A stretch of DNA of 5,630 bases, taken from positions 1-5,630 of the forward strand of contig DUZB01000210.1 in NCBI GenBank assembly GCA_013349725.1, given 5' to 3'. A model generated the notes under the pieces. It searched no databases. It worked only from the letters and a program-made list of their open reading frames with translations, and had not been told where the DNA came from. Shown piece after piece: positions 1 through 5,630 of the stretch. Each line of letters begins with the position of its first letter. Within the stretch, counting starts at the first letter, position 1. The DNA is from Deltaproteobacteria bacterium (GTDB lineage: Bacteria > Desulfobacterota > DSM-4660 > Desulfatiglandales > Desulfatiglandaceae). Position numbers and translations under genes: made by a program.

Positions 1-530
1 CTGGAAGCGCAGCCCATCCCCAGATTCTTGATGGCGCCGCCGAAACCGGAGAGCTCGTGCCCTTTGAAATGGGCCAGGCTTATGAGCGCGTCGCTTTCTA
101 CAATATCCTTTCCGATGTAAGCAGTCTCTATGATCTCCTGGTTGATCTTTACCTTTGAGAAACTGGCGCCCCGAAGGCCGTCTGCAATGATAACAGGCGC
201 GTCGATGACAGGGTAGGTGAAACCGTTTTGTGCAGCCGTCAACAGATGGGAAACACTGTCACCTCTGGTTCCCGCATAAAGGGTATTGGAATCCGTGAGA
301 AAAGGGGACCCTTTCAATTCCTTTACCTTTTGAAGGATGGGTTTAACAAGGATAGGGCGAATAAAAGCCGTATTTCCTTTCTCGCCGAAATGGAGTTTGA
401 CGGCAACCAGATTCCTGCGTGAAACAACTTTGTCTATTCCCGCGCGCTCGGCAAGCCTGACGATTTTGGACGGCAGGCTTTCCTTAAAAGAAGTCCTTAA
501 ATCCGAGAAATACACTTTGGCTGTGGTCAT
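1..530 (-). CDS. DUF362 family Fe-S center protein, N-terminal part (3' end outside window)
   Basis: Reading the minus strand from an ATG at 530-528 gives 176 open codons that run off the left edge. The product matches the N-terminal half of DUF362 proteins, which in full length are usually around 370 residues and often carry C-terminal 4Fe-4S ferredoxin motifs; that part is not visible here. Family-like stretches are VAVKLHFGEKGN at residues 42-53, LTDSNTLYAGTRGD at 78-91, and HFKGHELSGFGGAIKNLGMG at 154-173. There is no signal peptide, so it is probably cytoplasmic. An AAGGAG ribosome binding site lies at 546-541, ten bases before the ATG, which supports this start. The gene is transcribed divergently from the rhodanese gene. 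The biochemical role of the family is not settled; a redox or Fe-S function is inferred from the family alone. Confidence 0.88.
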   Translation of the reverse strand, partial: MTTAKVYFSDLRTSFKESLPSKIVRLAERAGIDKVVSRRNLVAVKLHFGEKGNTAFIRPILVKPILQKVKELKGSPFLTDSNTLYAGTRGDSVSHLLTAAQNGFTYPVIDAPVIIADGLRGASFSKVKINQEIIETAYIGKDIVESDALISLAHFKGHELSGFGGAIKNLGMGCAS

Positions 531-645
531 ACAAATTTTTCTCCTTTATCCTGAGGTATTTATATTTGGGATCATTCCTTTCCGCTTTACCAGAAAAATA
601 GTCACACTAACGGAGGCTCTCACAAGGGGAGATGCTCATTTTTCA

Positions 646-682
646 TTGACAAAGTCATGGTACTTGATTATTTCTTTATACT
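646..682 (+). promoter_or_regulatory. Candidate sigma-70-type promoter for the rhodanese-orf60-trxA unit
   Basis: A perfect TTGACA lies at 646-651. At 17-bp spacing the -10 is only TATTTC (669-674). A better -10, TATACT, sits at 677-682, but 25 bp away, which is too far to pair with this -35. Transcription starting near 681-690 would leave a leader of roughly 65-75 bases before the ATG at 756. The -35 is good and the -10 is ambiguous, so this is a candidate only. Confidence 0.3.
647..657. repeat. Short palindrome TGAC-AAA-GTCA overlapping the candidate -35
   Basis: Bases 647-657 read TGACAAAGTCA, a perfect inverted repeat with 4-bp arms and a 3-bp centre. It overlaps the TTGACA hexamer in the divergent intergenic region, where an operator could sit. 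It does not extend beyond four base pairs, so chance is a real alternative. No regulator is assigned. Confidence 0.25.
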
Positions 683-690
683 CAAGATTT

Positions 691-727
691 TCCTGATGCG
701 GCCTTTGACTTCGTATCCGGTTCAGGA
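691..727 (+). other. Weak hairpin in the leader of the rhodanese gene
   Basis: TCCTGA at 691-696 pairs with TCAGGA at 722-727. After a 2x2 internal mismatch, CGG (699-701) can pair with CCG (717-719). A pyrimidine-rich run (728-737, TTTCCTTTTT) follows directly, so the arrangement loosely resembles a leader terminator. The stem is short and interrupted, and I do not claim a known riboswitch or attenuator. Confidence 0.2.
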
Positions 728-755
728 TTTCCTTTTTACATATCGAAGAGAGATT

Positions 756-1379
756 ATGAAAAAAATTAAAACCCTTATATCCCCCATGGTTCTGGTGGTC
801 GTGCTTGTTTTTTTCGGACACTCTTCTGCCCAGGAACTAAAACAGATATTGAGCCTTGAAGCCTACGATATGTTGAATACGGTTCCGGATACATATCTTA
901 TAGATATAAGAACGAGAGCTGAGTATCAGTTTGTCGGCCACCCCATCAATGCCTACCTTTTTCCATACATGTTCATGACACCGGATCTCGAAAAAATCGA
1001 TGATGAGTACCGGTATGTCTTCAATGAAAAGAACAAACAATTTGTGGAAGAAATCTCCAAAGTCTTCAAGAAAACGGACAACCTGCTGATCATCTGCTCA
1101 GATGGCTCCAGGAGTGCCTTAGCGGCAAAAGAACTTATGGCATCCGGTTTCAAGAATGTATATGATGTGGAAAATGGATTTGAAGGGCCTATATTTCCCT
1201 TTTTTAAAGACAGCAATGAACAGAAATTTTACAGGCAGCTCGCTAAGAGAAACAAAATTAATGGATTTAACCAGAAAAGGCATTACGGATGGCAATGGTG
1301 GGGGCTCCCATGGACCTATGAGATAGATCCTAAATTTATTTATCCCCCTGACCTGACCCCATCCAAGAAAAAGAAATAA
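756..1379 (+). CDS. Exported rhodanese-like domain protein (sulfurtransferase-like)
   Basis: The 207-residue product begins with a signal peptide: basic MKKIK, a hydrophobic core at about residues 8-21, and a likely cleavage after HSSA near residue 25. The mature protein should therefore lie in the periplasm or be membrane-tethered. A rhodanese domain follows. DIRTRAEYQFVGHP (50-63) matches the family DxRxxxEYxxGH motif. The active-site loop is CSDGSRS (114-120), with catalytic Cys114 and Arg119 in the C-x-x-G-x-R spacing of active rhodaneses. GFKNVYDVENGFEG (131-144) is the usual segment after the loop. The aromatic GWQWWGLPWTYEID (178-191) resembles the terminal GLPW region of rhodanese domains, set apart by an extra stretch of about 30 residues, and the protein ends in KKKK. 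An in-frame ATG at 657 would bury the signal peptide and has no ribosome binding site; the ATG at 756 follows GAAGAG. It leads the unit with orf60 and trxA. Substrate unknown. Confidence 0.87.
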   Translation: MKKIKTLISPMVLVVVLVFFGHSSAQELKQILSLEAYDMLNTVPDTYLIDIRTRAEYQFVGHPINAYLFPYMFMTPDLEKIDDEYRYVFNEKNKQFVEEISKVFKKTDNLLIICSDGSRSALAAKELMASGFKNVYDVENGFEGPIFPFFKDSNEQKFYRQLAKRNKINGFNQKRHYGWQWWGLPWTYEIDPKFIYPPDLTPSKKKK

Positions 1380-1395
1380 CTTAGGGAGGAAAATC

Positions 1396-1578
1396 ATGAA
1401 TTCTGAAGAACTGAGTCAATTGATGAAGCAGGTGGAAGAAAAAGGTATGGACTGGGCTGAGGTAGAAGCAAAGACGAAAACGCCCCGGCAGGTACTGAAT
1501 CTCTATCTTAACTCCGGTCCTGTTCCCGTAACCATTATCAATAATTTAAAAAAACTACTGGAAGCGCCGGCCGCATAA
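1396..1578 (+). CDS. Small 60-residue protein of unknown function, possibly HTH-like
   Basis: I do not recognise this protein. The case for a real gene is a strong ribosome binding site (GGAGGA, 1385-1390) five bases before the ATG, a start only 16 bases after the rhodanese stop, and a place between two well-supported co-directional genes. It has no signal peptide, membrane segment or cysteine. The first half is acidic and probably helical (EELSQLMKQVEEKG). Residues 19-57 can be laid by eye on an XRE/Cro-type helix-turn-helix: DWAEVEAKTKTPRQVLNLYL resembles the LTQEELAEKLGVSRSTISRI pattern, and a GPVPVTIINNLKKLLEA stretch follows where the family has GxxxPxxxxLxxLxxAL. That likeness is an inference without a search, and the recognition helix is not strongly basic. 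A DNA-binding regulator or a small adaptor are both possible. Confidence 0.72.
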   Translation: MNSEELSQLMKQVEEKGMDWAEVEAKTKTPRQVLNLYLNSGPVPVTIINNLKKLLEAPAA

Positions 1579-1618
1579 TTAGTGTCTGGCGGAATGGGAA
1601 ACCTAAAGGAGTATTGTC

Positions 1619-1942
1619 ATGGGTGATGTTTTGCAAGTAAAGGATGCGAATTTTGAAGAGGAAATTGTACAATCAGACATTCCCGCCATGGTTGATTTTT
1701 GGGCTGAATGGTGTGGACCCTGCAAAACCGTAGGGCCTGTCGTGGAAGAGTTGGCCAAGGAATATCAGGGCAAAATAAAGATAGCCAAAATGAATGTGGA
1801 CGAAAACAGGGAGACCCCTGCCAAATACGGGATTCGAAATATTCCCACCCTTATCCTTTTCAAGGATGGCAAAGTGGCGCAGACCATTGTCGGCGCGTAT
1901 CCTAAAAGTCATCTTGATGGGGAATTGAAGAAACTGCTGTAG
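1619..1942 (+). CDS. trxA: Thioredoxin
   Basis: The 107-residue product has the normal length of a single-domain cytoplasmic thioredoxin and no signal peptide. It reduces disulfides in client proteins and is itself reduced by thioredoxin reductase. The active site is [10 protein letters not shown], with redox cysteines Cys32 and Cys35 and Trp31. The buried Asp26 (VDFW), Pro40, KMNVDEN (57-63) and the cis-proline in NIPT (Pro76) are all in place, as is the C-terminal [16 protein letters not shown] strand pair and glycine. A strong ribosome binding site, AAAGGAG (1605-1611), lies seven bases before the ATG. It starts 40 bases after orf60 and is followed by an intrinsic terminator, then by trxB. 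All catalytic residues are intact, so it should be active. Confidence 0.97.
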   Translation: MGDVLQVKDANFEEEIVQSDIPAMVDFWAEWCGPCKTVGPVVEELAKEYQGKIKIAKMNVDENRETPAKYGIRNIPTLILFKDGKVAQTIVGAYPKSHLDGELKKLL

Positions 1943-1957
1943 CTTTTTTTCGTGATA

Positions 1958-1993
1958 CCCCGCTTCTTGTCCTGTAAGCAGCGGGCTTTTTTT
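1958..1993 (+). terminator. Intrinsic terminator after trxA
   Basis: CCCGCT (1959-1964) pairs perfectly with AGCGGG (1980-1985), leaving a 15-base loop. A run of seven T follows at 1987-1993. The stem starts 16 bases after the trxA stop codon. There is no A-run on its left side, so it should work on the plus strand only. It would end or reduce transcription before trxB. TAAAAT at 1993-1998, made partly from the T-run, could serve as a -10 for trxB, but I see no good -35 at normal spacing. Confidence 0.75.
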
Positions 1994-2004
1994 AAAATGG
2001 GAAT

Positions 2005-2010
2005 GGCAGG
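2005..2010 (+). promoter_or_regulatory. Ribosome binding site that decides the trxB start
   Basis: GGCAGG at 2005-2010 lies six bases before the ATG at 2017. An in-frame TTG at 2011 directly abuts this element, leaving no spacer, so ATG 2017 is the more likely start. The site is only a moderate match to the anti-Shine-Dalgarno sequence. Confidence 0.5.
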
Positions 2011-2016
2011 TTGAAA

Positions 2017-2931
2017 ATGAAAGAATTGATTATTATCGGAGCAGGGCCTGCAGGCCTGACAGCAGGCTTATACGCCGCGCGGGCGCGGCTCGAAACCGTT
2101 TTGCTGGAAAGGCTTGCCCCCGGTGGGCAGGTCATGACCACGGATCGGGTGGAAAACTATCCTGGTTTTCCTGATGGCGTTTCAGGTTTTGAGCTGATCG
2201 ACCGAATGAAAAGGCAGGCTGAAAGCTTTGATCTCAAGATAGAATCGACCGAGGTTACCAGCCTGGAACTGTCGCCGGAAAAGAAAGTGGTCATCACCGA
2301 CAAGGGCAGATACGAATGTAAATCCCTGATTCTCACCACAGGCGCGACTCCCATGAAAATCGGTATTGAAGGAGAAGCCCTGCTGACTGGAAAAGGGATA
2401 TCCTACTGTGCAACCTGCGATGGACCATTTTACAGGGACCAGGACGTTGCCGTTATCGGCGGTGGAGATACGGCCATCGAGGAAGCGCTTTTTCTCACGA
2501 AATTTGTCAAAAGCGTCCACGTCATACACAGGCGTGACGCACTGCGGGCCACCAAACTTCTTCAGGAAAGGGCAATGGCCCATGAAAAAATCCGGTTTAT
2601 CTGGGATTCCGTACCCACACGGATACTGGGAGAAACCGGGGTGGAGGGCGTTGAGCTGAAAAATATCAAGACCGGAGAAATCTCGCAACTGCCGGTGGAG
2701 GGCGTTTTTGTCTTTATCGGATACAGCCCGGGCAATCAGTTGGTAAAGGAAACACTGGATCTGGATTCTTACGGTTACGTCATAACCAACAACGACATGG
2801 AAACTTCCATTCCCGGTGTCTTTGCGGCGGGTGATGTTCGCTCCAAACTGCTGCGTCAGATCGTCACCGCCGTCGGCGAAGGCGCCACCGCCGCTTTTGC
2901 CGCGGAAAAATATATAGAGGGATTCAAATAG
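2017..2931 (+). CDS. trxB: Thioredoxin reductase (NADPH, FAD-dependent)
   Basis: The 304-residue product has the length of low-molecular-weight bacterial thioredoxin reductase. It moves electrons from NADPH through FAD and a redox-active disulfide to thioredoxin, presumably the TrxA encoded just upstream. The FAD-binding GxGxxG motif is GAGPAGLTAG (8-17), followed by GGQVMTTDRVENYPGFP (36-52), typical of the family. The redox pair is CATC (Cys131, Cys134), followed by DGPFYRDQDVAVIGGGDTA, which begins the NAD(P)H domain. HRRD at 171-174, with Arg177, is the motif linked to NADPH rather than NADH preference. FVFIGYSPGN (231-240) and FAAGDVR (269-275) close the FAD domain. The gene is complete and all key residues are present. 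bamD begins eight bases after its stop, so the two are probably cotranscribed. Confidence 0.96.
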   Translation: MKELIIIGAGPAGLTAGLYAARARLETVLLERLAPGGQVMTTDRVENYPGFPDGVSGFELIDRMKRQAESFDLKIESTEVTSLELSPEKKVVITDKGRYECKSLILTTGATPMKIGIEGEALLTGKGISYCATCDGPFYRDQDVAVIGGGDTAIEEALFLTKFVKSVHVIHRRDALRATKLLQERAMAHEKIRFIWDSVPTRILGETGVEGVELKNIKTGEISQLPVEGVFVFIGYSPGNQLVKETLDLDSYGYVITNNDMETSIPGVFAAGDVRSKLLRQIVTAVGEGATAAFAAEKYIEGFK

Positions 2932-2939
2932 CATCCTTG

Positions 2940-3737
2940 ATGAAATTCAGTCCATATAAGAGGTTACGTTTATTCCTTGTCGGAATTTGCCTGGTTTTGC
3001 TCCTGAGTGGATGTGGAGTCTGGAAGCATTTTTTCGGCGATGATATGGAGCCAAGCCCCCCAGAACTGATGAGCGAGGGGTTAGAAAAATTCAGATCAGG
3101 CGAGTTTGAGGCGGCTACGGAAATATTCCAGAAGGTAAAAGATCGGTATCCGTATAGCAAAGATGCCCTACAGGCTGAACTGAAAATGGCGGATGCTCTC
3201 TACCAGAGAGACATGTTTGATGAAGCCTACGAAGAATATTCCGAGTTTGAAAAGCTTCATCCCAAGAACCCGGAAATCCCTTACGTCATTTTCCAGGAAG
3301 GGATGTGCTTTTACCGGCAGTCAAGCACCATCGACAGGGACCAGTCCAAAACTCTTCGTGCAAGGGAGGAGTTTGAAAGGGTGATCAAGCGATACAAAAA
3401 CAGCCCTTATGCTAACTTGGCAAAGAGAAAACTGCGGGAAAGTCTGGTCAATATGGCAGAGCATGAAGTTTATGTGGGAAATTTCTACTACCGCATTGGA
3501 AAGTACGAGGCGGCCATGGACCGGTACCTGTATGTCATCGATCACTTCCCTGATCTGGGACAGTACTATGAAGCCATAGAAAACATAAAGAAGTGCAAGG
3601 AAGACCTCGCTCAGGAGAAAGCCATCGAAGAAAAGGAACGGATAGAGGGCAGAAGCTGGTGGAGCAGTTTCAAACACTTTGTTTTTGATACTGAATCGGA
3701 CTACTCTTCTGGTTCCAATTCCTCCAATCGTGATTGA
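2940..3737 (+). CDS. bamD: Outer membrane protein assembly factor BamD (TPR lipoprotein)
   Basis: The 265-residue product is a lipoprotein. A basic N-terminus (KRLR) and a hydrophobic stretch at residues 11-22 lead to the lipobox LSGC, with Cys25 as the acylated residue. The next residue is Gly, not Asp, which fits sorting to the outer membrane. Tetratricopeptide-like repeats follow: SEGLEKFRSGEFEAATEIFQ (45-64) with RYPYSKDALQAEL, then DMFDEAYEEYSEFEKLHPKN (91-110), and AREEFERVIKRYKNSPYANL (141-160). AEHEVYVGNFYYRIGKYEAA (173-192) is a strong BamD/YfiO signature. BamD works with BamA to fold and insert outer-membrane beta-barrel proteins. The C-terminus ends in a low-complexity Ser/Asn-rich tail (SDYSSGSNSSNRD). 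No clear ribosome binding site precedes the ATG; translation may be coupled to trxB, whose stop is eight bases upstream. A TTG at 2937 is a less likely start. A generic TPR lipoprotein is the alternative. Confidence 0.92.
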   Translation: MKFSPYKRLRLFLVGICLVLLLSGCGVWKHFFGDDMEPSPPELMSEGLEKFRSGEFEAATEIFQKVKDRYPYSKDALQAELKMADALYQRDMFDEAYEEYSEFEKLHPKNPEIPYVIFQEGMCFYRQSSTIDRDQSKTLRAREEFERVIKRYKNSPYANLAKRKLRESLVNMAEHEVYVGNFYYRIGKYEAAMDRYLYVIDHFPDLGQYYEAIENIKKCKEDLAQEKAIEEKERIEGRSWWSSFKHFVFDTESDYSSGSNSSNRD

Positions 3738-3765
3738 AGATGGTTGGATGCTCAACCATCTTCAA
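3734..3765. terminator. Perfect 13-bp inverted repeat between convergent bamD and alaS
   Basis: TTGAAGATGGTTG (3734-3746) is the exact reverse complement of CAACCATCTTCAA (3753-3765), with a six-base loop. The left arm contains the bamD stop codon (3735-3737), and the alaS stop (3781-3779) is 13 bases beyond the right arm. The position between convergent genes suggests a shared bidirectional terminator. Neither side has a T-run, so it may instead act as an RNA 3'-end stabilizer or need Rho. Confidence 0.55.
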
Positions 3766-3778
3766 CCGGGCTCTTGCA

Positions 3779-5630
3779 TCATTCTCCCCGAATAATTCCA
3801 TCCAGGCCTTCCAAGGCTTTTTCCAGATTTTCGGGTTGGTTTCCGCCTCCCTGGGCCATATGGGATTTCCCACCGCCTTTTCCCCCAACGACGGCCGATA
3901 ATCGCTTTATGATATTTCCGGCATGGAATTGTTCCTGAAGATCTTCCGTGACAAGACAGGTCAGGATGGCTCGTCCCTCCGCCTCAGCGCCCAGAAGAAT
4001 GATGCCTGATTTCAACCTGTCTTTTATGCGGTCTCCCCATTCCCTGAGTTCTGCCGGAGATGCCACCTTGAGTTTCCTGGAAATGACTCGGATCCCTTCC
4101 ACCTCACGAACATTTTCCAGGAAGTCTTCTGATTTTCCGGCTAAAACTTTTGCCTTGAGCGTTGCAATCTCTCTGTCTTTGTCCCTGAGGTCTTTCAGAA
4201 GCTTTTCTATCCTTTCCTCCATCTTCTCCGGAGAGCTTTTCAAAAGCATAGCCGCGTTCTTCAGGGTACTTTCCTTTTCCTGGTCATGGATAAGTGCCAC
4301 TTCCCCTGTGATGGCTTCAATCCTTCGCATGTTGGCTGCGACCGCGCTTTCCCCGCATATTCGAAAAAGGCCGATATCCCCCGTTCTTTCCGCATGGGTG
4401 CCCCCACACAACTCCATACTTACACCTTCTCCCATTTGAACGACCCGTACCGTTTCTCCATACTTTTCTTCAAATATGGCCATGGCGCCGCTCATCATGG
4501 CTTCTTCCTTCGACATCACAGATGTGTTGATTTCCAGGTTTTGACGAATATGCCTGTTTACAATCCTCTCGATTTCTAAAAGCTTTTCCGCCGATACCTG
4601 TGTGAAATGACTGAAATCAAAGCGAAATCTTTCAGGGGTAACGAGTGATCCCGCCTGTTTCACGTGGTCTCCAAGGACTTCTCTGAGAGCTGCGTGAAGG
4701 AGATGGGTTGCCGAATGGTTCCTGGCAGTCGCCGCCCTTGACTCGGGGGCAACATGCGTCTCGATCCTGTCACCCAGCGAAATTCGGCCCTCTTTTAAAA
4801 CTCCCTGGTGAACGATAAGGTCCCTGCCATAACGGACGGTATTCGTTACCATGAAAGCGGCGCCGCTGTTAGCCAGTCGGCCTGTATCTCCCGCCTGGCC
4901 CCCGGCGGTTGCATAAAAGCTGGTCTGGTCCAGTATCACCTGGGCTTCTTTCCCGGCTTCCAGAGAAGCGACTTCCTTTCCGTCTGCAATCAGACCAACT
5001 ACTCCCGCTTCTACGGTCAGTCCATCATACCCCAAAAAGCGTGTGGCCAGGCCCTTTGTTAAAAGCGCCCGGAAGACTGCCGGGATTTCTTCTTCTCCGC
5101 TGCCTTTCCAGGATTCCTGGGAGAGAAGCCTCTGCCTGGACATGGCCGCTTCATATCCGGAAATGTCGATGGTCATGCTTTCATCGCGGGCTACATCCTC
5201 TACGATATCCAAGGACAACCCATAGGTGTCGTACAGCCTGAAAGCCAAATCGCCGGGAAGAATTTCTTCGCCTTTCGCTTTCAGGTTTCGGATTTCATCA
5301 TCAAGGACTTTCATGCTGTAATTCAATGTATCGGCAAAACGTCTCTCTTCGCTTTCCACAACACCTTCCACCAGGCTCCTGGATCGGATAAGCTCCGGGT
5401 AATCCGGCCCCATGACCTCGATCACACGGTTGCACACCCCTTTCAGAAAAAGGTCCTTCAGTTCCAGAGACTGGCCGAATCGAATGGCCCTGCGAATTAT
5501 TCTCCTCAGTACGTACCCCCTTCCCTCATTGGAGGGCATAATCCCGTCGCTGATCAGAAAAGTGACCGCGCGGGCATGATCGGAAATAACGCGAAATGCC
5601 ACATCCTGTTTTGTTTGATCCCCGTATTTC
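3779..5630 (-). CDS. alaS: Alanine--tRNA ligase, C-terminal part (5' end outside window)
   Basis: The frame is open from the right edge at 5629 to a TGA at 3781-3779, giving 616 complete codons of a protein usually near 875 residues; the catalytic N-terminal part of roughly 260 residues is missing. The GTG at 5602 is internal, because the upstream KYGDQTKQD is also AlaRS-like. Visible in order are the tRNA-binding region (SNEGRGYVLRRIIRRAIRFG), the editing domain with FYATAGGQAGDTG (inside 4924-4880), HSATH (4717-4703) and CGGTH (4408-4394), which supply the zinc ligands that clear mischarged Ser- and Gly-tRNA, then a charged coiled-coil stretch (MEERIEKLLKDLRDKDREI), and the C-Ala domain ending with GGKGGGKSHMAQGGG (beginning at 3886). 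The enzyme charges tRNA-Ala in the cytoplasm. It converges on bamD, with the hairpin between them. Confidence 0.97.
   Translation of the reverse strand, partial: KYGDQTKQDVAFRVISDHARAVTFLISDGIMPSNEGRGYVLRRIIRRAIRFGQSLELKDLFLKGVCNRVIEVMGPDYPELIRSRSLVEGVVESEERRFADTLNYSMKVLDDEIRNLKAKGEEILPGDLAFRLYDTYGLSLDIVEDVARDESMTIDISGYEAAMSRQRLLSQESWKGSGEEEIPAVFRALLTKGLATRFLGYDGLTVEAGVVGLIADGKEVASLEAGKEAQVILDQTSFYATAGGQAGDTGRLANSGAAFMVTNTVRYGRDLIVHQGVLKEGRISLGDRIETHVAPESRAATARNHSATHLLHAALREVLGDHVKQAGSLVTPERFRFDFSHFTQVSAEKLLEIERIVNRHIRQNLEINTSVMSKEEAMMSGAMAIFEEKYGETVRVVQMGEGVSMELCGGTHAERTGDIGLFRICGESAVAANMRRIEAITGEVALIHDQEKESTLKNAAMLLKSSPEKMEERIEKLLKDLRDKDREIATLKAKVLAGKSEDFLENVREVEGIRVISRKLKVASPAELREWGDRIKDRLKSGIILLGAEAEGRAILTCLVTEDLQEQFHAGNIIKRLSAVVGGKGGGKSHMAQGGGNQPENLEKALEGLDGIIRGE

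Noticed and set aside
228..696. Two plus-strand open frames (228-422 and 337-696)
   Set aside because: They are antisense to the DUF362 gene and its upstream region and show no domain or ribosome binding site.
657..755. N-terminal extension of the rhodanese gene from an ATG at 657
   Set aside because: It would bury a clear signal peptide at residue 34, has no ribosome binding site, and starts within the candidate promoter.
1944..1950. T-run directly after the trxA stop as a first terminator
   Set aside because: No stable stem precedes it; the real hairpin and T-run are at 1959-1993.
1997..2014. Five-codon upstream open frame (MGMAG) before trxB
   Set aside because: It has no ribosome binding site of its own and could arise by chance; there is no sign it regulates trxB.
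2182..2934. Long minus-strand open frame (250 codons) opposite trxB
   Set aside because: trxB is complete with every family motif; the antisense frame has no recognisable domain and is a shadow.
3948..4439. Plus-strand open frame of 163 codons opposite alaS
   Set aside because: Serine-rich low-complexity translation typical of the antisense of a charged coding region; it lies across the AlaRS editing and coiled-coil parts.
5600..5602. GTG as the alaS start codon
   Set aside because: The frame stays open and AlaRS-like upstream to the window edge, and about 260 N-terminal residues including the catalytic core would be missing.

Overview
The window looks like ordinary chromosome from a Gram-negative, probably anaerobic, bacterium. 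The BamD lipoprotein implies an outer membrane. The DUF362 Fe-S protein, an exported rhodanese and a trxA/trxB pair fit Desulfobacterota (delta-proteobacterial, Syntrophus- or Desulfobacterales-like lineages). That placement is inferred from gene content and protein style, not from a marker comparison. I saw no insertion sequence, phage gene, CRISPR array, rRNA or tRNA.

Layout. At the left edge, on the minus strand, is the N-terminal half of a DUF362 protein (1-530, its 3' end outside the window). A divergent intergenic region of about 225 bp follows (531-755). It holds a candidate plus-strand promoter, a short palindrome overlapping the -35, and a weak leader hairpin. The plus strand then carries an exported rhodanese-like protein (756-1379), a 60-residue protein of unknown function (1396-1578), thioredoxin (1619-1942), an intrinsic terminator (1958-1993), thioredoxin reductase (2017-2931) and the outer-membrane assembly lipoprotein BamD (2940-3737). 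A perfect 13-bp inverted repeat separates bamD from the convergent minus-strand alaS (3779-5630), whose 5' end lies beyond the right edge.

Function. The plus-strand genes form a thiol/sulfur redox group: a sulfurtransferase-like protein placed outside the cytoplasm, a cytoplasmic thioredoxin and the NADPH-dependent reductase that recharges it. The terminator between trxA and trxB suggests two transcription units, or one with partial readthrough: rhodanese-orf60-trxA and trxB-bamD. bamD and alaS are housekeeping genes for outer-membrane protein insertion and tRNA-Ala charging with proofreading.

No convincing undescribed system is visible. The least explained items are the 60-residue protein between the rhodanese and thioredoxin genes, the rhodanese with its aromatic C-terminal segment, and the stop-codon-embedding hairpin between bamD and alaS.
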